Part shown: in pieces, positions 6,669 through 6,806 of the stretch | Position numbering within the stretch: position 1 is the stretch's first letter | Layout of the letters: the number at the start of each line of letters is the position of its first letter | Assembly: GCA_013140785.1 (NCBI GenBank) | Contig: JABFRZ010000677.1 | Span: forward strand, 1 to 6,806 | Reading direction: 5' to 3' | Source: Planctomycetota bacterium | GTDB taxonomy: Bacteria; Planctomycetota; UBA1135; GCA-002686595 | DNA length: 6,806 bases | The notes under the pieces: generated by a model | Told to the model about the DNA's origin: nothing | Database searches by the model: none | Seen by the model: only the letters and a program-made list of their open reading frames with translations | Position numbers and translations under genes: made by a program

Positions 6669-6692
6669 GCCGCGGCGGGGCCGGCCCGCGGC
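6669..6692 (-). terminator. Hairpin directly after the stop of the upstream partial gene
   Basis: On the minus strand GCCGCGG (6692-6686) is followed by a ten-base loop and CCGCGGC (6675-6669), a perfect seven-pair stem starting immediately after the TGA at 6695-6693. The position suits a transcript-end structure for that gene. No T run follows (AGGGCAAGG), so intrinsic termination is uncertain. Confidence 0.4.
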
Positions 6693-6806
6693 TCACTCGT
6701 CGAACGCCAACACGCCGTAGTCGCCGCACGTGACGGCGCGCCGCTGGCCGGGCAGGGCGAGCACGGTGCGCCCGGTGCGCGCGCCGTAATCGCCGGTCGT
6801 CCACGC
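6693..6806 (-). CDS. C-terminal end of an unidentified protein (cut by window edge)
   Basis: Thirty-seven codons and a TGA are visible, ending CGDYGVLAFDE. The translation is well balanced in composition, unlike the arginine-rich shadow frames around it, and the end is followed at once by a hairpin, both of which support a real gene end. GDYG occurs twice, 23 residues apart (WTTGDYGARTGRTVLALP and VTCGDYGVLAFDE), hinting at a short structural repeat such as a beta-propeller or beta-helix blade. The fragment is too short to assign a family. Confidence 0.55.
   Translation of the reverse strand, partial: AWTTGDYGARTGRTVLALPGQRRAVTCGDYGVLAFDE

Larger units (their letters stand above)
6462..6692. 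other. Spacer with four successive inverted repeats, no gene seen
   Basis: This 231-base stretch separates the end of the upstream partial gene from the hydrolase start. Reading frames through it give arginine/proline-rich, low-quality translations on both strands, so I see no gene. It holds inverted repeats at 6507-6521, 6563-6587, 6591-6607 and 6669-6692, listed separately. The hydrolase promoter should lie here, but no convincing -35/-10 pair can be pointed to. Confidence 0.6.

Noticed and set aside
6502..6804. Minus-strand frame through the hairpin spacer
   Set aside because: It is Arg-rich and runs through inverted repeats. A different frame gives a sensible protein end with a stop at 6693.
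1..6806. CRISPR arrays, tRNA or rRNA genes, insertion sequences
   Set aside because: I saw no regularly spaced direct repeats, no tRNA- or rRNA-like sequence, and no transposase motifs or paired terminal repeats with target duplications.

Overview
This is a GC-rich window (roughly 70% G+C by eye) in which every supportable gene is on the minus strand. The large plus-strand reading frames are antisense shadows of these genes. The mix points to a Planctomycetota-like bacterium, probably environmental or metagenomic. It includes secreted proteins of the degenerate peptidase-MA type, a sigma-factor start joined to carboxypeptidase-regulatory-like repeats, and a flavin-dependent halogenase-type oxidoreductase. 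That assignment is an inference from gene style; a myxobacterial or other high-GC origin cannot be excluded.

In order of transcription (right to left): (1) 6806-6693, the last 37 residues of a protein cut by the window edge. (2) 6692-6462, a 231-base spacer holding four separate inverted repeats. (3) 6461-5061, a complete serine beta-lactamase-like hydrolase. (4) 5005-3049, a relic that starts like an RNA polymerase sigma-70 factor, loses nearly all of the sigma domain, and continues as a membrane-anchored chain of beta-sandwich repeats read in four successive segments. It is best described as a pseudogene. (5) 2961-1636, a complete FAD-dependent halogenase-family protein with both family signature motifs. 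(6) 1561-137, a secreted protein with a duplicated helical-repeat N-terminus and a peptidase-MA-like C-terminus lacking the zinc-binding motif. (7) 137-1, the start of another exported protein, cut by the left window edge at a perfect 32-base palindrome.

Genes 5-7 are tightly packed and probably co-transcribed. Gene 7 overlaps the stop codon of gene 6 (TGATG). A 13-base perfect inverted repeat pairs the end of gene 5 with the ribosome binding site and start of gene 6, so translation of the two may be coupled. No complete known pathway is visible. The halogenase-like gene has no recognisable biosynthetic cluster around it, and the hydrolase shows no obvious functional tie to its neighbours. 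The most unusual items are the multiply broken sigma/repeat gene with a strong internal start site, the possible RNA switch between genes 5 and 6, the pseudo-protease, and the hairpin-rich spacer.
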